Origin: Gillisia hiemivivida
GTDB taxonomy: Bacteria; Bacteroidota; Bacteroidia; Flavobacteriales; Flavobacteriaceae
DNA: 64,000 nucleotides
Direction of reading: 5' to 3'
NCBI RefSeq assembly: GCF_007997295.1
Contig: NZ_VORY01000001.1
Location: 124,001 to 188,000, forward strand
Shown here: positions 7,808-16,386 of the stretch, piece after piece
How positions within the stretch are numbered: position 1 is the stretch's first letter
How the letters are laid out: each line of letters opens with the position of its first letter
Made by a program: the position numbers and the translations under genes
The notes under the pieces: generated by a model
Database searches by the model: none
The model's input: only the letters and a program-made list of their open reading frames with translations
What the model was told of the DNA's origin: nothing

Positions 7808-9292
7808 ATGTTCAAGCGCTTATTCTCGCTAGAGTGGAAATCATTTTTTAGATCGGCAAGCCTAGGCAAGAGTATAGGCCTCAAAATTCTAATGGGATTT
7901 TTGGCATTATATTTTATAGCTGCATTTTTAATGTTTGGCATTGGGCTATATCCAATTATTATCGAATATTTTCCCGGAGAAGAACCCTTGTATTTAGTTA
8001 ACAGATGGTTTTTAGTGTGGATGGTCTTGGAGTTGGTGTATAGGTTTTTACTTCAAAATTTACCCATCATGGATATCAAACCATTGATGCTGCTTCCTAT
8101 CAAGAAACGAAAAATGGTGAATTTTGTGCTTCTAAAATCCTTGTACTCTTTCTTCAATTTCCTTCCCTTGCTTATTATTATTCCCTTTGGAATCTTTAAT
8201 ATTTATAAACAAACCTTTAGCACGGGAGCAATAATCGCATGGATGATCGCCATGATAGGTCTTACTCTTTCTGTGAACTACGCGAACTTTATAATTAAAA
8301 AGAATTTTACCGATAATATAAAAGCATTAATTCCTGTTGTTTTAAGCATTGCCGTGATAGCAATCTTAGATTACTTCAAGATATTTGAAAGTAGTGTTTG
8401 GTTTGGAAAAGGACTTAATGCAATTCTTGAATTTCCTTTACTGGCTCTTACACCTATTCTTATAGTTATCGTTTTTTATAAATGGAACCAGAAAGATTTG
8501 GAAAGTAAATTTTATTTGGATTCCACTTTAAAAGACGAAGTAAAAGATGCAAACACCAACGAATTTCTATGGACCAGACGATTTGGAGATATAGCACCGT
8601 ACTTGCAACTAGATCTAAAAATGATCTGGAGGAATAAAAGACCCAAAACAACGGTTTACATATCTATTCTGTTTCTGGCTTATGGCCTCATCTTTTATGG
8701 TAATGATGCTTATCAAGAGATGCCGGCATTCTTTGTTTTTGCTGGGATCTTTATTACTGGGATCTTTATGATCAATTTTGGGCAGTTCATTCCATCCTGG
8801 GATGCGGGATATTATCCACTTATTATGGCACAGAATATTCCATTAAAGAAATACTTAACAGCCAAAGCGGGTTTAATAACCTTTAGCGTAGTGGTGCTAG
8901 CAATTCTTTCAACCCCATATTTGTATTTTGGCTGGAAGATCTTTTTAATTAATTTGATATGCGCAGTTTATAACATAGGGGTCAATATTCCCATTTTGCT
9001 TTATGCTGGTTCTTTTAACAGGAAGAAAATAGATCTAGATAAAAGCCCATTTATGAATTACCAAGGAACGGGAGCTACACAGTGGATAGTAGGACTTCCT
9101 CTCCTGTTAATGCCATTACTTATTTTCTGGATAATTAATAAGTTCATTTCTTTTGAAAGTGCTCTTACCGTATTATTCGTTCTGGGAGTAGTAGGATTAA
9201 TTTTAAGGAATCGGGCCATCGGTTTTATTGCACAACGTTATAAGGGACAAAAATATGCCATGATTGAAGGCTTTAAACAATCTGGCGAATAA
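7808..9292 (+). CDS. DUF5687-type ABC transporter permease
   Basis: A 494-residue integral membrane protein with about 11-12 hydrophobic segments. The N-terminus (MFKRLFSLEWKSFFRS) is the amphipathic start typical of ABC-2 export permeases, and a polar loop around 240-270 separates two membrane halves. I recognise the family as DUF5687. It is followed 10 bases later by an ABC ATPase, so the two very probably form one exporter. The substrate is unknown. It is divergent from the reductase gene, with about 96 bases between the starts. Confidence 0.8.
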   Translation: MFKRLFSLEWKSFFRSASLGKSIGLKILMGFLALYFIAAFLMFGIGLYPIIIEYFPGEEPLYLVNRWFLVWMVLELVYRFLLQNLPIMDIKPLMLLPIKKRKMVNFVLLKSLYSFFNFLPLLIIIPFGIFNIYKQTFSTGAIIAWMIAMIGLTLSVNYANFIIKKNFTDNIKALIPVVLSIAVIAILDYFKIFESSVWFGKGLNAILEFPLLALTPILIVIVFYKWNQKDLESKFYLDSTLKDEVKDANTNEFLWTRRFGDIAPYLQLDLKMIWRNKRPKTTVYISILFLAYGLIFYGNDAYQEMPAFFVFAGIFITGIFMINFGQFIPSWDAGYYPLIMAQNIPLKKYLTAKAGLITFSVVVLAILSTPYLYFGWKIFLINLICAVYNIGVNIPILLYAGSFNRKKIDLDKSPFMNYQGTGATQWIVGLPLLLMPLLIFWIINKFISFESALTVLFVLGVVGLILRNRAIGFIAQRYKGQKYAMIEGFKQSGE

Positions 9293-9302
9293 AATTACAA
9301 CC

Positions 9303-10022
9303 ATGATCACAGCTACAAATCTTACAAAGAAATATAATGGAACCACGGTTCTAAACATAGAACATCTGGATATTCCTACAGGCCAAAGCATGGGTTTGGT
9401 AGGAAATAACGGTGCTGGAAAAACTACGTTTTTTAGCATGTTATTAGATCTTATTCAGCCAACAACAGGTAATATTTTTAATCACGAAATTACCGTGAGC
9501 CAAAATGAAGAGTGGAAGGAGTTTACAAGTTCTTTTATAGATGAAAGTTTTTTGATTGGATATCTTACTCCTGAAGAATACTTCTATTTTATTGGGGACC
9601 TTCGGAAGCAAAATAAAGCCGATGTAGATGCACTGCTTTTAACTTTTGAAGATTTCTTTCATGATGAGATCTTGGGAAAACGAAAGTATTTGAGAGACCT
9701 TTCCAAAGGAAATCAGAAGAAAGTTGGAATCGTTGCAGCGCTTATAGGAAGCCCAAAAGTGATAATTTTGGATGAGCCATTTGCCAATTTAGATCCAACC
9801 ACACAAATAAGGCTTAAGAAAATCATTAAAGACCTCACCGCCCAAAAGGAAACTACTATTTTGATCTCTAGTCACGATCTTATTCATGTTACAGAAGTTT
9901 GTGAACGGATTGTTTTGCTAGATAAGGGAGATCTTGTAAAGGACCTTATGACTTCTACAGCTACTTTAGATGAGTTAGAAACTTATTTCTCCAAGGATTT
10001 AACTTTGAAAGAGGAAGCTTAG
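9303..10022 (+). CDS. ABC transporter ATP-binding protein
   Basis: ATPase of the exporter whose permease is the preceding gene. With the ATG at 9303 (239 residues): Walker A GNNGAGKTT at 34-42, a shortened signature LSKGNQKK at 133-140, Walker B VIILDEPF at 153-160, and the switch histidine in ISSHD. The N-terminus ITATNLTKKYNG is the normal ABC start; an upstream TTG would add 13 residues overlapping the permease and is not favoured. The C-terminal tail after about 200 is typical of ABC-2 exporters. Substrate unknown. Confidence 0.9.
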   Translation: MITATNLTKKYNGTTVLNIEHLDIPTGQSMGLVGNNGAGKTTFFSMLLDLIQPTTGNIFNHEITVSQNEEWKEFTSSFIDESFLIGYLTPEEYFYFIGDLRKQNKADVDALLLTFEDFFHDEILGKRKYLRDLSKGNQKKVGIVAALIGSPKVIILDEPFANLDPTTQIRLKKIIKDLTAQKETTILISSHDLIHVTEVCERIVLLDKGDLVKDLMTSTATLDELETYFSKDLTLKEEA

Positions 10023-10121
10023 TTTTTAGATTGCTTTTTCAACTTATCAATTTCTAAAAAGAAACGTATTTTAGCATACTAAATGTAAAGGACTTCTGTT
10101 ATTTATAATATCAAGAACTTA

Positions 10122-12686
10122 TTGATTTTGAATAAATTCAAATACGTATTGGGTTGCCTGTTTTTGGTGATTGTGCTTTCCGGTTGTTCCAGAAAAAAGG
10201 ATAAGTTCATCAACAGGGGTTGGCATGCTATAGGTACAGAGTATAATATTCTATATAATGGAGGCCTTGCTCTGGAGCAGGGTAAGCAGGAGGTTGCAGG
10301 TTCTTATAACGAGAATTTCTGGGATATACTACCGGTAGAAAGAATGCAAATTTCTGAAGAGATCTCTTTGCCCGGAACGGTGAAAAATGAATCTTTTAAG
10401 CTTGCTGAAGAAAAAGCAACTAAGGCCATTCAAAAACATTCGATGCTTATTGAAGGCAAAGAAAATAACCCTCAAATAGATGAAGCCTATCTAATGCTTG
10501 GAAAAGCACGTTATTTCGATCAACGATTTTTCCCGGCTTTGGAAGCCTTCAATTATATTCTTCATAAATATCCTGCCAGTAATACTATAAATCACGCACA
10601 GATCTGGAGGGAAAAAACCAATATCCGACTTCAGAATAATAAATTGGCCATTAAAAATCTTAAACGAATTATTAAGGCTGAAACATTAAAAGATCAAGAT
10701 ATGGCAGATGCTAATGCGATGTTGGCACAGGCATATATCAATATCAGTCACCCAGATAGTGCTATTATACCTATAAGAACTGCTGCAGAATACACGAGTA
10801 ATAACGACGAAAAAGGCCGTTATTACTATATCCAAGGACAACTTTATAATTTACTGAAGCAAAGAGATAGTGCAAATTATGCGTTTGATGAGGTCATAGA
10901 ACTCAACAGGAAAGCGCCTAGAGAATATTTGGTGAATGCTCAAATTGAAAAGACTAGAAATTTCAATTTTGAAACTGAAGACCCAGCTATATTGCTAGCA
11001 CGTTTGAAGGAAATGGAAGAGAATCGGGAAAACAGGCCTTTTCTGGATAAGATCTATTTTCAGATAGCCGAATATTACAATCATATAGATTCTACAAATG
11101 TCGCAACATCCTATTATAATAAATCTCTGAGAGAACCTTCCAAAGACAATTATTTATTTTCTCTTAATTATGAAACGCTTGGAAATATAAATTTTGATAA
11201 AGCTTTATATCGAGAGGCCAGCGCGTATTATGATAGTACCTTAACCAAGATCCCAAATACTTCTCGTGATTATTTCTTTGTTGAACGCAAACGAGATAAC
11301 CTTAAGGAGGTTATTTTTTATGAAAGCATAGTAGAAAAAAATGACAGTATCTTAGGCTTTGTGGAAATGCCAGAAGACGAACGCGTAGATTATTTTACCC
11401 GATATGCTGAAGAATTAAAAGAAAAAGCCGTAGCTGAAGCAAAAGAAGGGGCAGTTCCGGAGGCTACCCAGCCTACAATACCTGCTTCCCGTAACACCCC
11501 GGGTGCACCACCTGCATTAGGAGGGAACGATCCAGCAAATACCTTTTATTTTTATAACCCAAGAAGGGTTTCCTCAGGCCTAGAGAGTTTTGTTAGAACT
11601 TGGGGGCCAAGAGAATTGAGGGATAATTGGAGATTGAATTCAAGTAATTTTACCAACATAGAAAAAGATGGTTTAGATGAAGTTTCCGGTCTTATTATTT
11701 CCAACAACCCTAAATTCACGGCTCAAACCTACCTGGACCAAATACCAAGTGATCCGCTTCAAATTTCAGAATTAGAAAAAGAGCGAAATGATGCTTATTA
11801 CAGCTTAGGACTAATTTATAAGGAGAAATACAACAAGCCCAATTTGGCTTCAGAAAAACTTACCGCTTTATTGGACTTCACGGAAGAAGAGCGTTTAGTG
11901 ATTCCTGCAAATTATTATTTATATAAAATAAACCTCGAAAGAGGAAATAATTCAGAAGCCGAAAGATTTAAACAAGTGGTTTTAACCCAATATCCAGATT
12001 CTAGATATGCCTCTAGGATTAATAATCCAGATCTTGCCATTGCTCAAGAAGATGAAGCTGAAAACAAATATAAGGAGCTCTATACTCTTTTTGAAAAAGC
12101 TGAATTTTTAAAGGTGATTGAAGAGGCAAAGATTTTTGTAAATGAATATCCTGAAGAAGAGTTGTTGCCTAAAATTGAATTATTGAGGGCTAGAGCGATG
12201 GGAAGAATTTATGGAGTGAATGTCTATAAAGAAGAATTATCTACAATCGCAGCTAATTATCCGCAAACTCAGGAGGGTATTACCGCCTTAGAATTATTGA
12301 ATACCGCAATTCCTGAAATGGAGAAAAGCACCCTAGAGATAAATAGCAGTACAGCGTCTAATTTAAAGTTACTCTATTCCGTTGAGGTTGCAGCCCAACA
12401 AAAAAGCAATGTTTTAAAAGAAGTCCTTGAAAAAGCTATTTTGGAGCTGGATTATGCGGGACTATCTGTTTCTCAAGATGTTTACAATGACAAGTTGAAA
12501 TTTGTTGTCGTTCATGGACTAGATACATATAGCAACGCAGAAGGTTTTGCAGAACTGCTTAACATCAATAAGAAGTACAAAGTTGAGATAACTCCGGTTA
12601 TAGTTTCTTCAGAAAATTACAGAGTAATTCAGCTAAAGAAAAATCTGGATACTTATATAGAATTAATTAATAAACAAGAACCCTAA
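10122..12686 (+). CDS. sprE: SprE/PorW-like TPR lipoprotein (gliding and type IX secretion)
   Basis: A lipoprotein of 854 residues with a signal peptide ending in the lipobox LSGC (Cys22), followed by SRKK, and many tetratricopeptide-like helical repeats from about 90 onward. Size, the motif YNILYNGG just after the lipidation site, and the place directly upstream of bactofilin and ATP synthase genes agree with SprE of Flavobacterium (PorW in Porphyromonas), a periplasmic lipoprotein needed for type IX secretion and gliding. A proline/alanine-rich low-complexity stretch sits around 445-475 (TQPTIPASRNTPGAPPA). The start is TTG at 10122, or the TTG two codons later; no ATG is available. It is followed 3 bases later by the bactofilin gene. 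The SprE assignment is from memory of the family. Confidence 0.8.
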   Translation: MILNKFKYVLGCLFLVIVLSGCSRKKDKFINRGWHAIGTEYNILYNGGLALEQGKQEVAGSYNENFWDILPVERMQISEEISLPGTVKNESFKLAEEKATKAIQKHSMLIEGKENNPQIDEAYLMLGKARYFDQRFFPALEAFNYILHKYPASNTINHAQIWREKTNIRLQNNKLAIKNLKRIIKAETLKDQDMADANAMLAQAYINISHPDSAIIPIRTAAEYTSNNDEKGRYYYIQGQLYNLLKQRDSANYAFDEVIELNRKAPREYLVNAQIEKTRNFNFETEDPAILLARLKEMEENRENRPFLDKIYFQIAEYYNHIDSTNVATSYYNKSLREPSKDNYLFSLNYETLGNINFDKALYREASAYYDSTLTKIPNTSRDYFFVERKRDNLKEVIFYESIVEKNDSILGFVEMPEDERVDYFTRYAEELKEKAVAEAKEGAVPEATQPTIPASRNTPGAPPALGGNDPANTFYFYNPRRVSSGLESFVRTWGPRELRDNWRLNSSNFTNIEKDGLDEVSGLIISNNPKFTAQTYLDQIPSDPLQISELEKERNDAYYSLGLIYKEKYNKPNLASEKLTALLDFTEEERLVIPANYYLYKINLERGNNSEAERFKQVVLTQYPDSRYASRINNPDLAIAQEDEAENKYKELYTLFEKAEFLKVIEEAKIFVNEYPEEELLPKIELLRARAMGRIYGVNVYKEELSTIAANYPQTQEGITALELLNTAIPEMEKSTLEINSSTASNLKLLYSVEVAAQQKSNVLKEVLEKAILELDYAGLSVSQDVYNDKLKFVVVHGLDTYSNAEGFAELLNINKKYKVEITPVIVSSENYRVIQLKKNLDTYIELINKQEP

Positions 12687-12689
12687 TCT

Positions 12690-13118
12690 ATGTTTAATAG
12701 TACAACCAAATCAAAAGAAAAATCAGAAACCAGTAAAGAGCAAAATCGAATATCAGCAGGAACAGTTATTACTGGAGATATTGAAGCAAAAGGTGGTTTT
12801 AGAATAGAAGGAAGCCTTATAGGAAATTTATCTACCTCCGGAAAAGTGGTTATTAGCAAAGGAGGTTTAATAAAAGGAAATCTAACATGCCAGAACGCCG
12901 ATTTTGAAGGTTCATTTGATGGGGAACTGAACGTTGAAGAAACCTTATCTTTAAGGTCTTGTGCTGTTATTGATGGAGAAGTGAATGCAGGTAAATTATC
13001 CATAGAACCCGGTGCTTCTTTTAATGCTACTTGTACCATGAAAGGTGCTGTAAAATCTCTAAAAAATGGAAGAAAAGAAGGAAAAGGAGAAGGAAGACGA
13101 GAAGAAAAGTCCGCTTAG
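12690..13118 (+). CDS. Bactofilin-like polymer-forming protein
   Basis: Short cytoskeletal protein that assembles into filaments through a right-handed beta-helix. Of 142 residues, about 27-115 form the domain, with glycine-spaced turns: GDIEAKGGFRIEGSLIGNLS, then GLIKGNLTC, DFEGSFDGELNVEE and VIDGEVNAGK. The N-terminus is polar and the C-terminus is very basic and acidic (KNGRKEGKGEGRREEK). It lies 3 bases after sprE. Its last 53 bases overlap atpZ in another frame, in a purine-rich stretch that encodes Lys/Glu/Gly/Arg in both frames. Bactofilins help place envelope machinery; a scaffold role for gliding or ATP synthase is only inference. Confidence 0.9.
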   Translation: MFNSTTKSKEKSETSKEQNRISAGTVITGDIEAKGGFRIEGSLIGNLSTSGKVVISKGGLIKGNLTCQNADFEGSFDGELNVEETLSLRSCAVIDGEVNAGKLSIEPGASFNATCTMKGAVKSLKNGRKEGKGEGRREEKSA

Positions 13119-13308
13119 AAATTGGGCTATTTTATCAGGAATTGCTTTTCAAATGGGAGGAACCATCTTTGCTTGTGCCTGGATAGGCAAAAAGTTGGAT
13201 GAACGCTACCCGTCAAACAAAAATTGGTTTACAATTGGTTTTGTGCTCTTTGGGGTTTTTGCCTCCTTGTATATAGTTTTAAAACAGTTAAAAAGCCTCA
13301 ACAAATAA
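13066..13308 (+). CDS. atpZ: AtpZ/AtpI-family ATP synthase accessory protein
   Basis: An 80-residue protein with a charged N-terminus (about 17 residues, nearly all Lys and Glu) and two membrane helices at about 20-40 and 54-74 joined by a short loop with KKLDERYPS. This is the layout of AtpZ/AtpI proteins, which precede F-ATP synthase operons and aid c-ring assembly or ion supply. It starts inside the bactofilin gene (53-base overlap), so its translation is probably coupled to it. The start is fixed by the family-like GxxFQMGGTIFACAWIGKKLD segment beginning soon after. Confidence 0.85.
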   Translation: MEEKKEKEKEDEKKSPLRNWAILSGIAFQMGGTIFACAWIGKKLDERYPSNKNWFTIGFVLFGVFASLYIVLKQLKSLNK

Positions 13309-13314
13309 ATTTTA

Positions 13315-13710
13315 ATGAATATTATTAAAGCCTTCAAGTTTACTCTAATCTTTTCTTTAATACTCGGATTGGCCTACGTGGTTCAAGTAAAATTACTTGA
13401 ACCAGGCATTACCGAACAAGATGCAATTCTTTTAAAATTTAGTTACCTCTTCAACTTTGCATTCACCTATTTTCTAATACTCAATATTATTTTATTTCAG
13501 AAAATATTAAAAGACAAACTGGGTTTTGTGTATCTCGGAATAAGCATGCTAAAATTTGTGATTTTCTTTTTTTTACTAAAATCTAAGAACTTAGAAATAA
13601 ATAAATCAGACTTCTTGCTCTTTTTTATCCCTTTTACTCTCTGTTTAGGTATTGAAATTTTCTATGTTTCAAAAATTTTAAACAGTCTTAACTATAATGA
13701 AAACAATTAG
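13315..13710 (+). CDS. DUF6168-type membrane protein in the ATP synthase locus
   Basis: A 131-residue hydrophobic protein with four predicted membrane helices (about 6-26, 41-62, 71-92 and 100-120). It lies between atpZ and atpB, where some bacteria carry AtpI; I recall a flavobacterial family, DUF6168, at this place. It may be a divergent AtpI-like assembly factor, but no motif proves that. Spacing is 6 bases after atpZ and 107 before atpB, and atpB has its own promoter in that gap. Confidence 0.7.
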   Translation: MNIIKAFKFTLIFSLILGLAYVVQVKLLEPGITEQDAILLKFSYLFNFAFTYFLILNIILFQKILKDKLGFVYLGISMLKFVIFFFLLKSKNLEINKSDFLLFFIPFTLCLGIEIFYVSKILNSLNYNENN

Positions 13711-13755
13711 TTACATAGGAATTTACATCTTTAAACTTATTGAAAGTTTTTAGGA

Positions 13756-13784
13756 TTGATTTTTATTTAAATTGTGTACATTTG
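13756..13784 (+). promoter_or_regulatory. Promoter of atpBEFHAG (-33 and -7)
   Basis: TTG at 13756-13758 and TACATTTG at 13777-13784 are 18 bases apart, an excellent fit to the Bacteroidota TTG / TAnnTTTG promoter. The leader to the atpB ATG at 13818 is about 30 bases. The main synthase operon can therefore be transcribed apart from sprE-bactofilin-atpZ. Confidence 0.75.
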
Positions 13785-13817
13785 CACCGAAATTTATAGA
13801 CCGAAACTATACCTGGA

Positions 13818-14954
13818 ATGAAAAAGGATAACATCGTTAAAATTTTATTGGCTGTTTTTATAGTGCTTTTTTCAGTGAATAACTATGCTCAAGAATATGG
13901 AGTAGAGCATGTGGATAATGAGGACACTGCAGTTCACGAAGTACCTGGTAAAATTGATACTAAAGAAGAAGTTACCGAATATATAGATCACCACCTTCAA
14001 GACTCGCATTATTTTAATTTCTTTTCAGATGGGGCTACTGGCGATCATTATGGTTTCCCATTACCCGTTATATTATGGGATAATGGTTTAAAAGTGTTTT
14101 CTGCATCAAAGTTTCATCATGGAGAATCTTTAGTAAGTTTAGATGGGGCGACTTATAAGCTTTATCACAACAAAATATATAAAACCAATTCTGAAGGTAC
14201 TATTACTTACGGAGAAGATGGTTTTCCTACAAATGCTAGACCCTTAGATTTTTCTATTACTAAGAATGTATTGGCAATGTTAGTTGTCTCATTACTTATG
14301 TTTATAATGTTCAAAAGTCTTGCATCTGCTTATAAGAATAAAGATATTCCTACCGGTTTTGGTAGAGTGTTGGAGCCTTTAGTGATTTATGTGCGAGATG
14401 ATATCGCTAAGCCAAACATAGGTCCTAAATACAGAAAATACATGGGGTTCTTATTAACCGTGTTTTTCTTCATTTTGATATTGAATTTATTTGGATTAAC
14501 TCCTCTAGGGATTAATGTTACAGGTAATATTGCAGTAACATTTTGTCTTGCCTTAATCACTTTTATCATTGTACAGTTTAGTGGGAACAAGCATTACTGG
14601 AAGCATATCTTTTGGATGCCAGGAGTGCCAATACCTATGAAAATTGTTTTAATGCCTATAGAAGTTTTAGGTATGATAACAAAACCATTTGCCTTGATGA
14701 TTCGATTGTTTGCAAACATGACTGCTGGTCACGTTGTTGTAATGAGTCTTTTAGGTCTAATTGTAGTATTTCAAAACTGGATAGCAGGGCCTGCGTTTTT
14801 CGGATTCACCCTATTTATCTCAGTCATAGAACTATTAGTAGCATTTTTACAGGCATATATTTTCACTCTATTAAGCGCGCTGTATATAGGTATGGCGGTT
14901 GAGGAACATGATCATCATCCAAAGGATCATAGTGAAGATATTCCTGTTATATAA
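13818..14954 (+). CDS. atpB: ATP synthase F0 subunit a
   Basis: Stator channel subunit of the F-type ATP synthase, inner membrane. The C-terminal half carries the family core with the essential arginine at 296 in LMIRLFANMTAGH. At 378 residues it is about 100 longer than the E. coli protein: it begins with a signal peptide-like segment (about 1-25, ending NNYAQ) and a hydrophilic, acidic and histidine-rich region to about 145 before the first core helix. Such an extension would lie in the periplasm; long a subunits are known in Bacteroidota. The C-terminus is also histidine-rich (EEHDHHPKDHSED). First gene of the run atpBEFHAG behind a clear promoter. Confidence 0.96.
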   Translation: MKKDNIVKILLAVFIVLFSVNNYAQEYGVEHVDNEDTAVHEVPGKIDTKEEVTEYIDHHLQDSHYFNFFSDGATGDHYGFPLPVILWDNGLKVFSASKFHHGESLVSLDGATYKLYHNKIYKTNSEGTITYGEDGFPTNARPLDFSITKNVLAMLVVSLLMFIMFKSLASAYKNKDIPTGFGRVLEPLVIYVRDDIAKPNIGPKYRKYMGFLLTVFFFILILNLFGLTPLGINVTGNIAVTFCLALITFIIVQFSGNKHYWKHIFWMPGVPIPMKIVLMPIEVLGMITKPFALMIRLFANMTAGHVVVMSLLGLIVVFQNWIAGPAFFGFTLFISVIELLVAFLQAYIFTLLSALYIGMAVEEHDHHPKDHSEDIPVI

Positions 14955-14990
14955 TAAAGTTTAATAATAAGTAAGTTTAATTTTTAATAA

Positions 14991-15194
<204 letters not shown>

Positions 15195-15203
15195 TCAAAA
15201 AAG

Positions 15204-15240
15204 AATCAAACCTTGTAACGGTTGGTTGCAAGGTTTGATT
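15204..15240 (+). terminator. Hairpin with T-run between atpE and atpF
   Basis: A 16-base-pair stem (15204-15219 with 15225-15240, one G-T pair) closes a 5-base loop and is followed, three bases on, by six T. It begins 10 bases after the atpE stop. It looks like an intrinsic terminator, but atpFHAG continue on the same strand with no promoter seen in between, so partial termination or 3'-end protection of an atpBE message is more likely. Confidence 0.6.
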
Positions 15241-15280
15241 TAATTTTTTAAAAAAACTAGATTACTTATAATATAGAATT

Positions 15281-15781
15281 ATGGAAAAGTTAATAAATGA
15301 TTTTTCTTTTGGATTATTCTTCTGGCAAGCATTGATACTTGTAGTATTAATTTTGTTGCTTAGAAAATTCGCATGGAAACCAATTTTAGACTCATTAAAT
15401 AATCGTGAAGAAGGGATTAAAAACGCCTTACTTTCTGCAGAAAATGCTAGAAAGGAAATGCAAAACCTTCAGGCAGATAATGAGAAATTGCTAAATGAGG
15501 CAAGAGCGCAAAGGGATGCAATGCTTAAAGAAGCACGCGAAATAAAAGAGAAAGTTGTTTCAGATGCAGCTGCAGAAGCTCAGGCTAAAGCAGATAAAAT
15601 TGTTGCTAATGCACAGGTTATTATCGAGAACGAGAAAAATGCTGCAATGGTAGACCTTAAAAATCAGGTTGCTACTTTATCAATCGAGATCGCAGAAAAA
15701 GTTATTCGTGAACAATTATCTACTACAGAGAAACAACACAAATTGGTTGAGGATATGTTAGCAGATGTTACGTTAAAATAA
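15281..15781 (+). CDS. atpF: ATP synthase F0 subunit b
   Basis: Peripheral stalk subunit: one N-terminal membrane helix (about 10-27, FGLFFWQALILVVLILLL), then RKFAWKPILDSLNNREEGI, the usual start of the tether, and a long charged coiled coil to residue 166. Length is normal. It lies 86 bases after atpE with the hairpin in between, and 4 bases before atpH. Only one b gene is present, so a homodimeric stalk is expected. Confidence 0.96.
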   Translation: MEKLINDFSFGLFFWQALILVVLILLLRKFAWKPILDSLNNREEGIKNALLSAENARKEMQNLQADNEKLLNEARAQRDAMLKEAREIKEKVVSDAAAEAQAKADKIVANAQVIIENEKNAAMVDLKNQVATLSIEIAEKVIREQLSTTEKQHKLVEDMLADVTLK

Positions 15782-15785
15782 GTTT

Positions 15786-16340
15786 ATGGAAAGTACCAGA
15801 GCTGCACAGAGATACGCGAAAGCAATTTTAGAATTGGCAAAAGATCAAAACGCTACTGAGTTGGTCAATAATGATATGGTTTCCATAAATGAAACTATTT
15901 CTTCCAGTGAGGAGCTACAAGATGTTTTGGCTAGTCCGGTTGTGAAAGACAATGTTAAAAAGAGTGCATTGAAGGAAATCTTTAAAGCAGCTCACACTAT
16001 AACCTTGGGAGCTTTTGATATTCTTGTAGACAATAACAGAATTATCCAGCTTCAAGCTGTAGCTAAAAGTTATACTGCTCTATTTAATGAAATGAACCAC
16101 ATACAAGTTGCTGAAGTAACTACCGCGGTTCCATTAGATGCTAATTTGGAAGCTAAGATACTTGAGAAAGTAAAGGAGCTTACAGGAAATGTGGCAACTT
16201 TAGAAAGTAAAGTAGATCCAAGTATATTAGGAGGTTTTATCCTTAGAGTAGGAGATCTTCAATACAATACCAGTGTTGCAAAAAGTCTTAGTAATTTAAG
16301 CAGAGAGCTTACTAACAACACGTATATTTCAAAAATTTAA
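15786..16340 (+). CDS. atpH: ATP synthase F1 subunit delta
   Basis: The 184-residue OSCP/delta subunit that joins the b stalk to the top of F1. The N-terminal helical domain starts with the family-typical RAAQRYAKAILELA, and the C-terminal part has VEVTTAVPLD-like strands (QVAEVTTAVPLD) and the conserved segment LESKVDPSILGGFILRVGD. It lies between atpF and atpA, the usual order. Confidence 0.95.
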   Translation: MESTRAAQRYAKAILELAKDQNATELVNNDMVSINETISSSEELQDVLASPVVKDNVKKSALKEIFKAAHTITLGAFDILVDNNRIIQLQAVAKSYTALFNEMNHIQVAEVTTAVPLDANLEAKILEKVKELTGNVATLESKVDPSILGGFILRVGDLQYNTSVAKSLSNLSRELTNNTYISKI

Positions 16341-16386
16341 TGAAAACAGATACGCTTTAGGTGTATCAATTTTATTCTAAATAATT

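Noticed and set aside
15204-15240. Riboswitch between atpE and atpF
   Set aside because: A single simple hairpin with a T-run has none of the multi-helix junctions of known riboswitch classes; a terminator or 3'-protective hairpin is the simpler view.
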